DNA from: Lactococcus sp. S-13
GTDB lineage: Bacteria; Bacillota; Bacilli; Lactobacillales; Streptococcaceae
NCBI RefSeq assembly: GCF_004210295.1
Contig: NZ_SDAK01000001.1
Location: forward strand, 1-64,000
Length of the DNA stretch: 64,000 nt
Direction: 5' to 3'
Each line of letters starts with the position of its first letter. Position 1 is the first letter of the stretch. The notes under the pieces are model-generated. The model saw only the letters and a program-made list of their open reading frames with translations. It was not told the origin of the DNA and did not search any database. Positions 37,976 to 47,829 of the stretch are shown here, one piece after another. The position numbers were made by a program, and so were the translations under genes.

Positions 37976-39214
37976 ATGAAAATTTTAGTAATTGGCTCTG
38001 GGGGTCGAGAGCACGCGATTGCAAGGAAGTTTATGGAAAGTCCACAAGTCGATGAAGTCTTTGTGGCACCAGGGAATTTAGGAATGGTTCAAGAAGGAAT
38101 TCAACTGGTTGATATTTCCGAACTTTCAAACGAAAAATTAGTAGAATTTGCTCAAAAGCAAAACATTTCGTTAACTTTTGTTGGTCCGGAAACAGCCTTG
38201 ATGAATGGAGTTGTGGATGCTTTTGAAAAAGCCAATCTGCAGATTTTTGGACCTAAGAAAGCAGCAGCAGAGCTGGAAGGATCAAAGGATTTTGCCAAAT
38301 CCATCATGACCAAATATGGTGTACCAACGGCTCAATATGCCACATTTGTAGCTTTAGCGCCTGCATTAGCTTATCTGCATCAAGTGGGTGCGCCAATTGT
38401 CATCAAGGCAGATGGCTTAGCCGCGGGAAAAGGAGTTACGGTAGCTTTTGATATCGCCACTGCTGAAACAGCACTTGAGGCCATTTTTTCCGAGCCAAAT
38501 GGAAAAGTTGTCATAGAAGAATTTTTGGATGGCGAAGAATTTTCACTCTTTAGTTTCGTACACGCAGGAAAAATTTACCCGATGCCTTTGGCGCAAGATC
38601 ACAAGCGAGCTTTTGATGGTGATAAAGGGCCAAATACTGGAGGGATGGGGGCTTATTGTCCAGTCAGCCATATCTCAGAAGAGGTAATCAATGAAGCCCT
38701 TGAAAAAATTGTGAAACCAACAGTTGCCGGGATGATTGCCGAAGGAAAATCCTTTACAGGTGTACTTTATGCAGGGTTGATTTTGACGGAAGATGGCCCT
38801 AAAACGATTGAATTCAATGCCCGCTTTGGCGATCCGGAAACGCAGGTAGTGCTTCCTCGCTTGACGAGTGATTTGGCACAAGCAATTCTTGATATTTTGG
38901 ACGAACGGCCACCCGTCTTGACATGGTTGGACAAAGGGATTACCTTGGGTGTTGTTGTGGCAGCTGAAGGCTATCCAACCCAAGCTAAAACAGGCTTTGC
39001 GCTCCCAGAACTACCTGAAGATTTGACAGTATACTATGCAGGAGTGACAAAAAAACAAGAGCAACTTGTTTCAGCAGGTGGGCGAGTTTATCTGGTCGCC
39101 CAAACGGGTGCAGATGTAGCCAGCACGCAAGAAAAGCTTTATCAAAAATTAGCAAAATTAGATCATACGGGCTTTTTTTACCGGCATGACATTGGTTCAA
39201 GAGCGGTAAAATAA
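37976..39214 (+). CDS. purD: phosphoribosylamine-glycine ligase
   Basis: A 412-residue ATP-grasp enzyme of purine synthesis joining phosphoribosylamine and glycine. MKILVIGSGGREHAIARKFM is the family N-terminus, VIKADGLAAGKGVTVA the ATP-grasp loop and TIEFNARFGDPETQVVLPRL the metal-binding block. ATG 37976 is preferred over an upstream GTG at 37964 that would add MSWE. First gene of the purDEK operon under PurR. Confidence 0.96.
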   Translation: MKILVIGSGGREHAIARKFMESPQVDEVFVAPGNLGMVQEGIQLVDISELSNEKLVEFAQKQNISLTFVGPETALMNGVVDAFEKANLQIFGPKKAAAELEGSKDFAKSIMTKYGVPTAQYATFVALAPALAYLHQVGAPIVIKADGLAAGKGVTVAFDIATAETALEAIFSEPNGKVVIEEFLDGEEFSLFSFVHAGKIYPMPLAQDHKRAFDGDKGPNTGGMGAYCPVSHISEEVINEALEKIVKPTVAGMIAEGKSFTGVLYAGLILTEDGPKTIEFNARFGDPETQVVLPRLTSDLAQAILDILDERPPVLTWLDKGITLGVVVAAEGYPTQAKTGFALPELPEDLTVYYAGVTKKQEQLVSAGGRVYLVAQTGADVASTQEKLYQKLAKLDHTGFFYRHDIGSRAVK

Positions 39215-39249
39215 AGCAAGCGCAAAACACTTAAACTAAAGGAGAAAAA

Positions 39250-39735
39250 GTGGCAGAAGTAGCGATTATCATGGGTTCAAGCTCAGATTGGGCAACAATG
39301 AAAGAAACAGCAAATCTACTCGACGAATTTGAAGTAAATTACGACAAAAAAGTGATTTCAGCACATCGCACGCCAGCTCTAATGGCTGAATTTGCCAATA
39401 ATGCTCGAGAAAATGGCTACAAAGTCATCATCGCTGGCGCTGGTGGCGCGGCACATTTGCCAGGTATGGTGGCAGCTCAAACAACGCTTCCTGTGATTGG
39501 AGTTCCTGTAAAATCAAACGCTTTATCTGGGCTGGATTCCCTTTACTCGATTGTGCAAATGCCTGCTGGCGTCCCTGTGGCGACGATGGCAATTGGTCCT
39601 GCGGGAGCAAAAAATGCAGCGCTGTTTGCCGTAGAGCTATTGGCCAATCAGAGTGAAGTTTTGCATGAAAAAATAGTTCATTATCGGCTGCAAGCCACTG
39701 AATTAGTCAAGCAATCTAACGACGCATTGATTTAA
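39250..39735 (+). CDS. purE: N5-carboxyaminoimidazole ribonucleotide mutase
   Basis: A 161-residue class I PurE. GTG 39250 behind AAAGGAG. Sequence blocks: [36 protein letters not shown] and [20 protein letters not shown], ending in the typical [20 protein letters not shown]. It converts N5-CAIR from PurK to CAIR. Confidence 0.97.
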   Translation: MAEVAIIMGSSSDWATMKETANLLDEFEVNYDKKVISAHRTPALMAEFANNARENGYKVIIAGAGGAAHLPGMVAAQTTLPVIGVPVKSNALSGLDSLYSIVQMPAGVPVATMAIGPAGAKNAALFAVELLANQSEVLHEKIVHYRLQATELVKQSNDALI

Positions 39736-39757
39736 AAATCAAAAGAGAGGAAAAGCC

Positions 39758-40858
39758 GTGAAAAATAAGAAAAAAACAATCGGAATTATCGGTGGTGGGC
39801 AGCTCGGTCAAATGATGGCAATCGCAGCTCAATACATGGGGCATAAAGTGATCACGCTTGATCCTGACCCCAATTGTCCAGCCGCAAAAGTTTCTGATGA
39901 AATGATTATTGCTGCTTATGATGACGTCGAACATCTGCTGGGATTGGCCTACACTTGTGATGTGGTGACTTACGAGTTTGAGAATGTTTCGGCAGAAGCA
40001 CTTCATGAAATTGAATCCTGTGTGAAGATTCCACAAGGGATTCGGCTGCTTGAAATAAGTCAAAATCGGAAGTTCGAGAAAACATTTTTAACCCAAGAAG
40101 CCAAGGTCAACGTGGCCCCATGGCAGCTGATTTCAGGGCCGGCTGATTTGCCAGAAGAAGTCACAAAAAAACAAGTCCTCAAAACAACGACAGGAGGCTA
40201 TGACGGTCACGGACAAGTCGTTTTGAGCACTGACGAGGATTTGGTCGCAGCGAAATTACTGACGGAACAAGCCGAATGCGTACTTGAAGATTTCGTCAGC
40301 TTCGACCGAGAAATTTCAGTCATCATCAGCGGAAATGGTCAAGATTTTGTGACTTTTCCCCTCGCTGAAAATGAACACCGCGAAAACATCTTGCACCAAA
40401 CCATCGCCCCAGCACGCGTCAGTGAAGAAATTGCTGACCAAGCTCGCCAGATTGCCCTATCTATCGCCCAAAAATTACAACTGGCTGGCACCTTGTGCGT
40501 AGAAATGTTTTTGTCTGCTGACGGCGAAATTTTTGTCAATGAATTAGCCCCGAGACCACACAATAGTGGGCATTACACCATTGAAGCCTGCGATTTCAAT
40601 CAGTTTGACTTGCACATCAAAGGAATCTTGGGACACAAGTTGCCCACTCCCCAACTGCTAAAACCAGCCATCATGCTCAATGTTTTGGGCCAACACATTG
40701 CACCCACGGAAAATTTGCTTGAGCTGCACCCCGACTGGCATCAGCACGACTATGGCAAGAGCCAAGCCAAGCATAATCGCAAAATGGGTCACCTCACGAT
40801 TTTAACGGACGACTTTGCCGCAACCCTTGAAGCAATTTCTAAAACTCAGATTTGGTAA
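39758..40858 (+). CDS. purK: N5-carboxyaminoimidazole ribonucleotide synthase
   Basis: A 366-residue ATP-grasp enzyme that carboxylates AIR with bicarbonate. IGIIGGGQLGQMMAIAAQYM is the N-terminus, VLKTTTGGYDGHGQVVL the ATP-grasp loop and VNELAPRPHNSGHYTIEACD the conserved C-terminal block. GTG start behind GAGAGG. It ends the operon before a strong terminator. Confidence 0.97.
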   Translation: MKNKKKTIGIIGGGQLGQMMAIAAQYMGHKVITLDPDPNCPAAKVSDEMIIAAYDDVEHLLGLAYTCDVVTYEFENVSAEALHEIESCVKIPQGIRLLEISQNRKFEKTFLTQEAKVNVAPWQLISGPADLPEEVTKKQVLKTTTGGYDGHGQVVLSTDEDLVAAKLLTEQAECVLEDFVSFDREISVIISGNGQDFVTFPLAENEHRENILHQTIAPARVSEEIADQARQIALSIAQKLQLAGTLCVEMFLSADGEIFVNELAPRPHNSGHYTIEACDFNQFDLHIKGILGHKLPTPQLLKPAIMLNVLGQHIAPTENLLELHPDWHQHDYGKSQAKHNRKMGHLTILTDDFAATLEAISKTQIW

Positions 40859-40860
40859 TA

Positions 40861-40896
40861 AAAAAACACATTTGCTCATAAAGCAGATGTGTTTTT
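40861..40896 (+). terminator. purK terminator
   Basis: AAAAAACACAT and ATGTGTTTTTT arms with an inner TGCT/AGCA pairing. Confidence 0.9.
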
Positions 40897-41161
40897 TCTT
40901 ACCCGCAAACGCGTCAGTAAAAAAGTCCAAAGCTACCACTGACGGATTTGTCAGCCAGCAGAGAAAATACTGACGTAAATTTTCGTCAGCAAAATCTCTC
41001 CCTTGTCGTAGCATCCGTCAGTAAAAAAGTCATCCCAACTAGTAATAATAAGCACCATCAGCATTTTTCAACAGAAAATGACAACGATTCCACTTTAAAA
41101 TCGAAAAACTTGTAAGAAAAAGCAAACAGAAAGCGATATCATTAGTACTGTAAGAAAGAGG
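40897..41161. repeat. intergenic CTGACG-rich repeats and a stray cre-like site
   Basis: 265 bases without a gene between purK and the 3' end of xylR. CGTCAG or CTGACG occurs about six times in both orientations (40912-41030), partly as inverted repeats. Positions 40959-40980 repeat the arm found near nagB. A cre-like AGAAAGCGATATCA lies at 41128-41141, yet no gene starts downstream of it. Confidence 0.65.
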
Positions 41162-42136
41162 TCAGTCCGTTAACTCAAAAGGATTTTGTGAAAATTTCGA
41201 TTTGAACAAACGTTGGAGATAACGATAACTTTCCACCTCATCATACAACTTTTGGTTATCAATAAAATCTTGATTATCAAAGTTTTGATTAGATGAAGCT
41301 TGCAGCGAAAGCTCCGTTTGTCCTTGTTGCTTACGAAAAAGTTTTGGTGAAATCCCATAACATTTGGAGAAAGCATTATTAAGCGTGCGGATATCTGAAA
41401 AGCCACACGCATAACAAATTGATAACAAACTATCATTTGTTGAAGCAAGCAAAGAACGAGCCTTTTCACAACGCAGATTATCCAAATATTCTTTAAAAGT
41501 AATACCAAAATTAGCTTTAAAGAAATGAGAAAAATAAGTGCGTGAAAAATTTTCGCGAGCAGCTAAATCATCCAAACTAATCTTTTGTGTATAGTGTTCA
41601 TGGATATACGAAGTGATACGAGAAATACGCTCCTGCAAATCCATCAGTTTATTTTGTTGTGTTCCCGAAAGTACTGCATGATTACAAAGTTTCAAAAGTT
41701 CATCCAGAACCAAAGAAGCATAACCGTAAACACGCAGTGGCGAATTAAGCGACGTTTCAAAATAACTCATCGCAGCTTGCAAGACAAAACGAAGCACTTC
41801 AGGGGAGGCAGTAAAGCTAAAAGGCTTACTCTCAAAAATCATTTTACCCAGCTGAGGATAAACATCATCCAAAAGCGTCGATGAAAACTGCAAAATCAGC
41901 AATTTCATCGGCTCAATCGAAACAAACTCATGCGTTTGACAGCTATTAAAAATGATTCCTCCCCCGCGGTTAATTTCAAACTCAGTATCTTGAGTTCTGA
42001 TGATGCCTCTTCCTTCAAGTAGGAAAGAAACTTCTACATCAAAATGCAAGTGTGGTCTGCGATAAGCAATATCCACTAACAAAAAAGTGAGATTATTTAC
42101 TCGTTGATGAGTAACAGTCTCCAATTCATTTTTCAC
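41162..42136 (-). CDS. xylR: AraC-family xylose regulator
   Basis: A 324-residue activator. The N-terminal cupin sensor (HLHFDVEVSFLLEGRGIIRT, about 29-48) leads to two C-terminal HTH motifs: ISLDDLAARENFSRTYFSHF (about 195-215) and DSLLSICYACGFSDIRTLNN (about 243-262), followed by KCYGISPKLFR. It is divergent from xylA over 99 bases and matches the lactococcal XylR arrangement, where XylR with xylose activates xylAB. The C-terminal 50 residues beyond the HTH are Gln/Asn-rich and unusual in length. Confidence 0.92.
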   Translation of the reverse strand: MKNELETVTHQRVNNLTFLLVDIAYRRPHLHFDVEVSFLLEGRGIIRTQDTEFEINRGGGIIFNSCQTHEFVSIEPMKLLILQFSSTLLDDVYPQLGKMIFESKPFSFTASPEVLRFVLQAAMSYFETSLNSPLRVYGYASLVLDELLKLCNHAVLSGTQQNKLMDLQERISRITSYIHEHYTQKISLDDLAARENFSRTYFSHFFKANFGITFKEYLDNLRCEKARSLLASTNDSLLSICYACGFSDIRTLNNAFSKCYGISPKLFRKQQGQTELSLQASSNQNFDNQDFIDNQKLYDEVESYRYLQRLFKSKFSQNPFELTD

Positions 42137-42235
42137 GTCTATTACCTCCTGATAGCTATTGTATCATAAAAAAGTGCAAGACATATCAGAGTTTAGAAAA
42201 ATATTAAAATAATTTAATTTAGGAGGAGCTATAAA

Positions 42236-43555
42236 ATGGCTTACTTTAACAACATCGCACCAATCAAATACGAAGGCACAAAAACAAAAAATATGTTTGC
42301 TTTCCGTCACTACAATCCAGAAGAAGTGGTGCTTGGTAAAACCATGGAAGAACATCTTCACTTTGCCCTTGCATTCTGGCATACCATCACGATGGATGGC
42401 GCTGACCCATTTGGTAGTGCGACAATGGAACGTCCTTGGGATCTTGAAGGCGGTACAGAACTTGAAATTGCTCACCGTCGTGTTGATGCCTTCTTTGAAA
42501 TCGCTGAAAAATTAGGCGTGAAATACTATTGCTTCCACGATGTTGATATCGCTCCTCAAGGAAAATCATTGAAAGAATTTTACGCCAACCTTGACGAAAT
42601 CACAGACCACCTCCTTGAAAAACAAAAAGAAACAGGCATCAAACTCCTTTGGAACACAGCAAATATGTTCTCAAACCCACGTTACATGAACGGTGTTTCA
42701 ACATCTAACCGTGCTGAAGTATTCGCTTATGGTGCTGCTCAAGTTAAAAAAGGACTTGAACTTTCTAAAAAACTCGGTGGTGAAAACTATGTCTTCTGGG
42801 GTGGTCGTGAAGGTTACGAATCACTTTTGAATACAGATATGGCGCTTGAAATGGATCACATGGCTAAATTCTTCCATATGGCAGTTGATTACGCTAAATC
42901 AATCGACCATTTGCCAATCTTCTTGATCGAACCAAAACCAAAAGAACCAATGACTCACCAATACGACTACGATGCAGCAACAGCGATGGCCTTCTTGCAA
43001 AAATATGACCTGACTGACTACTTCAAACTCAACTTGGAAACAAATCACGCTTGGTTGGCAGGTCACACCTTTGAACATGAATTGAACACAGCACGTAGCT
43101 TCAACGCTTTGGGCTCAATCGATGCGAACCAAGGGAACTACTTGCTTGGATGGGACACAGATGAATTCCCAACACTCGTTATTGACATTACCCTTGCGAT
43201 GCATCAAATTCTCTTGAATGGTGGCCTTGGTAAAGGTGGAATCAACTTTGACGCTAAAGTACGTCGTACTTCATTCAAAGCTGAAGATTTGCTCCTTGCT
43301 CACATCGCTGGTATGGATACTTATGCCCGTGCCCTCAAAGGTGCAGCAGCCATCGTCGAAGACAAATTCTTGTCAGACATTGTTGCAGAACGCTACGCTT
43401 CATATAAAAACACTGAAGTGGGTCAATCTATCGAAAATGGTACAGCCACATTTGAAACATTGGCAGCCTTCGCCCTTGAACATGGTGATGATATCGAGCT
43501 TGACTCTAACCACTTGGAACACGTTAAATCAGTATTGAACGACTATCTCGTATAA
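42236..43555 (+). CDS. xylA: xylose isomerase
   Basis: A 439-residue enzyme converting D-xylose to D-xylulose. CFHDVDIAPQGKSLKEF holds the catalytic His, FWGGREGYESLLNTDMALEM and FLIEPKPKEPMTHQYDYDAA the metal ligands, and GSIDANQGNYLLGWDTDEFP the C-terminal metal site. AGGAGG is seven bases before the ATG. First gene of the xyl operon, divergent from xylR. Confidence 0.98.
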   Translation: MAYFNNIAPIKYEGTKTKNMFAFRHYNPEEVVLGKTMEEHLHFALAFWHTITMDGADPFGSATMERPWDLEGGTELEIAHRRVDAFFEIAEKLGVKYYCFHDVDIAPQGKSLKEFYANLDEITDHLLEKQKETGIKLLWNTANMFSNPRYMNGVSTSNRAEVFAYGAAQVKKGLELSKKLGGENYVFWGGREGYESLLNTDMALEMDHMAKFFHMAVDYAKSIDHLPIFLIEPKPKEPMTHQYDYDAATAMAFLQKYDLTDYFKLNLETNHAWLAGHTFEHELNTARSFNALGSIDANQGNYLLGWDTDEFPTLVIDITLAMHQILLNGGLGKGGINFDAKVRRTSFKAEDLLLAHIAGMDTYARALKGAAAIVEDKFLSDIVAERYASYKNTEVGQSIENGTATFETLAAFALEHGDDIELDSNHLEHVKSVLNDYLV

Positions 43556-43574
43556 AACAGTTTAGAAATAAAGA

Positions 43575-43607
43575 GGAGTTGAGGGTTCTCCCCTCAACTC
43601 CATTTTT
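43575..43607 (+). terminator. intra-operon hairpin between xylA and xylB
   Basis: Perfect 11-bp stem GGAGTTGAGGG/CCCTCAACTCC, TTCTC loop, then ATTTTT. It probably lets only part of the transcripts continue into xylB, or protects xylA mRNA. Confidence 0.8.
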
Positions 43608-43624
43608 AAAGATGAGGAACTATA

Positions 43625-45130
43625 ATGTCTTATGTGTTAGGAATTGATTTAGGAACATCCAGTCTAAAAGGAATTCTGATGAATGAAGCGGGTGATTTAA
43701 TCACTACCAAATCAGCAGAATACAAGATTGATACCCCTAAACAAGGATATTCTGAGCAGCGTCCTGAATATTGGGTTGTTGCCCTAGAAGCAGTACTGAC
43801 AGGTCTGTCAGTAGAAGTTTCAGACTTTGGACAAAACCTAGCAGGGATTTCATTCTCTGGGCAAATGCACTCTTTGGTCGTCCTAGATGAAAATAATACC
43901 CCTGTCTATCCAGCGATACTCTGGAATGATGTCAGAACAAGCAAACAATGTGTCGAAATCACTGACAAACTAGGCAGTCGTCTGCTTGAAATCACCAAAA
44001 ATATTGCCCTTGAAGGCTTCACATTACCCAAAATTCTCTGGCTGCAAGAAAACGAACCAGCCGTTTGGGCGCGCGTGAAAAAAATCATGTTGCCAAAAGA
44101 CTATCTAAGCCTATGGCTGACAGGAAATGCCTATACGGAATATTCTGATGCGGCAGGAACTTTATTGCTTGATATTGAAAAAAGAGAATGGTCTAAAGAA
44201 ATTGCCGAAACTTTCAATATTGATTTGTCTATTTTGCCAGAATTGACCGAATCCACTGGTCAAACTGGTCTTATCAAAGCAGAAATTGCTGAGCGTTACA
44301 AATTGACCAAAGCAGTCAAAGTTTTCGCTGGTGGAGCAGATAATGCCGCAGCCGCACTTGGTGTGGGTCTGATAAACGAAGAAGTCGGCTTGATTTCCAT
44401 GGGAACATCAGGTGTAGTCTCAGCTTACGAGCCAAAGATTGCAGATTACAAAGGAAAATTACACTTCTTTGATCACACCGTACCAGGAGCTTATTACTCA
44501 ATGGGTGTGACCTTAGCCGCTGGAAATTCGCTCAATTGGTACAAAGAAACATTTGGCAAAGGCTTATCGTTCAACGAACTCTTGTCCGAAGTCTACACGG
44601 TTGCACCGGGTTCTGAAGGTTTGCTTTTCACACCATATATCGTTGGCGAACGCACACCCCATTTTGATTCCAAAATTCGTGGTAGTTTTGTAGGAATCTC
44701 AGCACATCATGAACAACGTCATTTTTCACGCGCTGTTCTTGAAGGAATTACTTTCTCACTGCGTGATTCCAAAGATATTATGGAAGCAACCAAAGGGAAG
44801 AAATTTAAACAATTGATTTCAGTTGGTGGTGGGGCGCAAAACCCAGACATCATGCAAATGCAAGCAGATATCTTCAATGCTGAAATGATTCGTTTGACCG
44901 TTGAGCAAGGGCCAGGTCTTGGTGCTTGTATGATTGCCGCTTACGGTTGTGGTTTCTACGACACATTGGAAGAAGTAACCAAAGCCTTTGTTCACTACAA
45001 AGAAGCCACTTTCACACCAAAACCAGCTAATGTTGCTCGTTATGAAAAAGTCTACCAAATCTGGAAGAAAGCCTACCAAGCAACAGCTGGACTTTCTCAC
45101 GAATTAGTTGATTTTAACGAAGAAGGCTAA
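43625..45130 (+). CDS. xylB: xylulokinase
   Basis: A 501-residue FGGY kinase phosphorylating D-xylulose. YVLGIDLGTSSLKGILMNEA is the N-terminal phosphate loop, SFSGQMHSLVVLDENN and MLPKDYLSLWLTG the xylulokinase blocks, and GLLFTPYIVGERTPHFDSKIRG and SVGGGAQNPDIMQMQADIFN the C-terminal signature. It feeds xylulose-5-phosphate to the phosphoketolase at the window end. Confidence 0.97.
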   Translation: MSYVLGIDLGTSSLKGILMNEAGDLITTKSAEYKIDTPKQGYSEQRPEYWVVALEAVLTGLSVEVSDFGQNLAGISFSGQMHSLVVLDENNTPVYPAILWNDVRTSKQCVEITDKLGSRLLEITKNIALEGFTLPKILWLQENEPAVWARVKKIMLPKDYLSLWLTGNAYTEYSDAAGTLLLDIEKREWSKEIAETFNIDLSILPELTESTGQTGLIKAEIAERYKLTKAVKVFAGGADNAAAALGVGLINEEVGLISMGTSGVVSAYEPKIADYKGKLHFFDHTVPGAYYSMGVTLAAGNSLNWYKETFGKGLSFNELLSEVYTVAPGSEGLLFTPYIVGERTPHFDSKIRGSFVGISAHHEQRHFSRAVLEGITFSLRDSKDIMEATKGKKFKQLISVGGGAQNPDIMQMQADIFNAEMIRLTVEQGPGLGACMIAAYGCGFYDTLEEVTKAFVHYKEATFTPKPANVARYEKVYQIWKKAYQATAGLSHELVDFNEEG

Positions 45131-45132
45131 TT

Positions 45133-46140
45133 ATGACATTTACCATTTCTGAAGAAAACTTGCCTTTTAATGCTGACAGGTCTATCAGACAGATTACCCT
45201 GTCAAATGAACAACTCACCATTGTCGTCCATGATTTCGGGGCGCGTGTTCACAAAATTCTCACACCTGATAAAAATGGAACATTTGAAAATATCCTCTTG
45301 TCCAAAGACAATTCCGAATCCTATGCAAATGACGGAGGATATTATGGTGTAATCTGTGGCCCAGTAGCTGGCCGTATCGCAGGCGCTACTTATGGATCTG
45401 TCAGATTAGAGGCAAATGAAGGAAAAAACTCACTGCATTCAGGAAGTCGCGGCTGGGAAAGACAATTTTGGGATTATGAAATGTTCCAAGACGAACATTC
45501 TATCGGTATTACTTTTAGTCTGACGGACGGGCAATCTGGCATTCCTGGCTCCATTGAAGCAACTGTGACCTACAAATTAACGGATAATAAATTGGAAGTT
45601 TTTCTGACAGGTTTGTCCGGAACAGACACTATTTTTAATCCCGCTTGGCATCCCTATTTCAATCTCTCAGCAGGTCGTTCAACAACAGAAAATCACCGCC
45701 TCCAAGTCAATACTGATTTTGTAGTTGAAACAAATTCAGAAAATATACCAACGGGTCGTCTGCTTAATGTTGACGACACCTCTTATGACTTGCGAGAAAG
45801 CGCTTCAATCAAGGACATTTTAGCCAAAAATCCCACAGGATTTGACGACTGTTTTATTTTCGACAAAGTAGCAGCAGAGAAAAAATTAGTCCTTTACGAA
45901 CCAACTTCTGGACGTCAATTGACAGCTACCACAGACCGTCAAGCCGTGGTCATCTATACGGCGACCAATCCTGAAACTCAGTCTATGATTGACGGCAGTC
46001 CAATGTCTGCAAATCGTGGCATTGCCATAGAATTTCAAGAAATTCCAGACCTCGTTCATCATCCCGAATGGGGCGACATCACTCTGCCAGCAGGACAGAA
46101 AAAGAGCTATCACAGCACTTTCGTCTTCACTGCAGAATAA
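45133..46140 (+). CDS. xylM: aldose 1-epimerase (mutarotase)
   Basis: A 335-residue mutarotase interconverting alpha and beta sugar anomers, here most likely xylose. GARVHKILTPDKNG near the N-terminus, NSLHSGSRGWERQFWDYEM (about 98-116) with the catalytic His, NPAWHPYFNLS (about 170-180) with the second His, and IEFQEIPDLVHHPEWG with a catalytic Glu. It starts two bases after xylB, so it is coupled. Confidence 0.93.
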   Translation: MTFTISEENLPFNADRSIRQITLSNEQLTIVVHDFGARVHKILTPDKNGTFENILLSKDNSESYANDGGYYGVICGPVAGRIAGATYGSVRLEANEGKNSLHSGSRGWERQFWDYEMFQDEHSIGITFSLTDGQSGIPGSIEATVTYKLTDNKLEVFLTGLSGTDTIFNPAWHPYFNLSAGRSTTENHRLQVNTDFVVETNSENIPTGRLLNVDDTSYDLRESASIKDILAKNPTGFDDCFIFDKVAAEKKLVLYEPTSGRQLTATTDRQAVVIYTATNPETQSMIDGSPMSANRGIAIEFQEIPDLVHHPEWGDITLPAGQKKSYHSTFVFTAE

Positions 46141-46246
46141 AATTTGAGTGAATTCCTAAGGAGAAGCTCAAGAAATTAGCTGGCAAATTTGTCAGTAACT
46201 TAAAATGCTTATATTTTATTAAAAATTAGTTAGGAGAACTAATAAT

Positions 46247-47713
46247 ATGAGTGAAACAACAACTCAAATTCGCGAAGATGAGTATAAAAAGCTCACACTT
46301 GGCGAACGTGTCGGGTATGGTCTTGGTGACTTTGCCCAAAACTTAACTTTCGGTACAGTAGGGGGCTTCTTGGCACTTTACATGACTACCGTCAATGCCA
46401 TTGGTACAGCGACTGCAGCCTTAATCTTCTTGATTGTGCGTATCATCAACGTGGTTTGGGATCCATTCGTCGGTACTTTTGTCGATAAGCACACGTCCAG
46501 AGCTGGTAAATATCGTCCTTGGTTGCTTCGTGCAGGTATTCCGCTGATGATTTTCGCCCTCTTGATGTTTGCACCACTTCCTGGTATCAAAGGAAATGTT
46601 CCATTTGCATTTATCACTTACTTCTTAATGGACTTAGTTTATTCCGTTGTTAACATTCCTTACGGCTCCCTCAATGCTTCATTGACTCGTGACCCAGAAT
46701 CCGTTGACAAATTGACTTCAACACGGATGATGCTTGCCAATGGCGCCAATCTTTTGGTTTATACCTTGTTCCCAATGTTCGTCCAAATGGCAGCGCCAAA
46801 AGACAACAAACTTCAAGATACTGGACTCTTTGGATTGAAACTCCACATGGGGACTTATACAGACCCTTCAGCTCAACACGCATGGTTCTCAGTCTATCTG
46901 GTTTACGCTATTCTTGGTGCCATTGCATTGATTCTCTGCTACAAGTTCACAAAAGAACGTGTCGTAGCCACAGCAGAGCAATCAGCACAAGTTAAAACAA
47001 CCGACCTTTTCGTCGAATTGAAAAACAACCGCCCATTGGTTATTCTTGGTTTGTTCTTCATGTTGGCATTCACATTCATGTTCTTCATGAATACTGTAAA
47101 TGGTTTCTTCAACCAATTCGTTGTCCAACACAGCCCTTGGATGGGTGCCGTTGGTTTGGTCTCATCTATTCCTGGTATCGTCTTCCCAGTTTTCTGGCCT
47201 AAATTGAAAAAAATCTTTGGCAAAAAAGGTTTCTTCCATTTCTTCCTTGGTATGTTCATCGTTGGTGAACTCTTGACTTGGGTTTGGTCAATGAACGGGA
47301 TGCATGATGCACTCTGGCTGGCTTACGTGTCAACATTCCTCAAACAATGGGGCTTGACATCAGCAACTGGTTTCATGTGGGCACTTGTACCTGAAGTCGT
47401 TTCTTATGGTGAATTGAAATCTGGTAAACGTAACGCTGCAATCATCAACGCAATCATGGGACTCTTCTTCAAGATTGGTTTCACACTCGGTGGTGCTTTG
47501 CCACTTGCACTCTTGTCTGTATTCCATTTCAACGAAGCAGCAGCAACACAAACAGCTAATGCCATTGCAGGGATCAACGTGACTGCAATCTGGATTCCAG
47601 CTGCTCTTGCTATCGTATCAATGATTATCATGCAATTCTACCCAATTTCTGACAAAGACATTGTTGACATCAACACACAACTTGATGCTAAACGTGCAGA
47701 ATTGAAAGGATAG
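46247..47713 (+). CDS. xynT: GPH-family xyloside transporter
   Basis: A 488-residue permease with about 12 transmembrane segments. GPH family features: LGERVGYGLGDFAQNLTFGT at the N-terminus, WDPFVGTFVDKHTSRAGKYR (about 77-96) and PYGSLNASLTRDPESVDKLT. It has no C-terminal PTS IIA domain, ending soon after DINTQLDAKRAELKG. It lies before the xylosidase gene and so probably imports xylobiose or other short xylosides by symport. The 106-base gap before it contains a CTGGCAAATTTGTCAG near-palindrome. Confidence 0.9.
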   Translation: MSETTTQIREDEYKKLTLGERVGYGLGDFAQNLTFGTVGGFLALYMTTVNAIGTATAALIFLIVRIINVVWDPFVGTFVDKHTSRAGKYRPWLLRAGIPLMIFALLMFAPLPGIKGNVPFAFITYFLMDLVYSVVNIPYGSLNASLTRDPESVDKLTSTRMMLANGANLLVYTLFPMFVQMAAPKDNKLQDTGLFGLKLHMGTYTDPSAQHAWFSVYLVYAILGAIALILCYKFTKERVVATAEQSAQVKTTDLFVELKNNRPLVILGLFFMLAFTFMFFMNTVNGFFNQFVVQHSPWMGAVGLVSSIPGIVFPVFWPKLKKIFGKKGFFHFFLGMFIVGELLTWVWSMNGMHDALWLAYVSTFLKQWGLTSATGFMWALVPEVVSYGELKSGKRNAAIINAIMGLFFKIGFTLGGALPLALLSVFHFNEAAATQTANAIAGINVTAIWIPAALAIVSMIIMQFYPISDKDIVDINTQLDAKRAELKG

Positions 47714-47746
47714 TTTCAAAAGTGATTCATTAGATCGAGATTTTGA

Positions 47747-47771
47747 AAGCTGACGACATTTTCGTCAGCTT
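47747..47771 (+). terminator. hairpin between xynT and xynB
   Basis: Perfect 10-bp stem AAGCTGACGA/TCGTCAGCTT with a CATTT loop. No T-run follows, so it is more likely an mRNA-stability or attenuation element. It carries the same CTGACG core as the dispersed repeats. Confidence 0.6.
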
Positions 47772-47829
47772 CACAAAGTCCCAATCATTTGATAGGACTG
47801 ACAGAATTAAAACAAAGGAGATTTGACAA

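Noticed and set aside
46939-47259. 106-codon minus-strand ORF inside xynT
   Set aside because: Antisense shadow of a well-supported transporter gene, without promoter or ribosome site.
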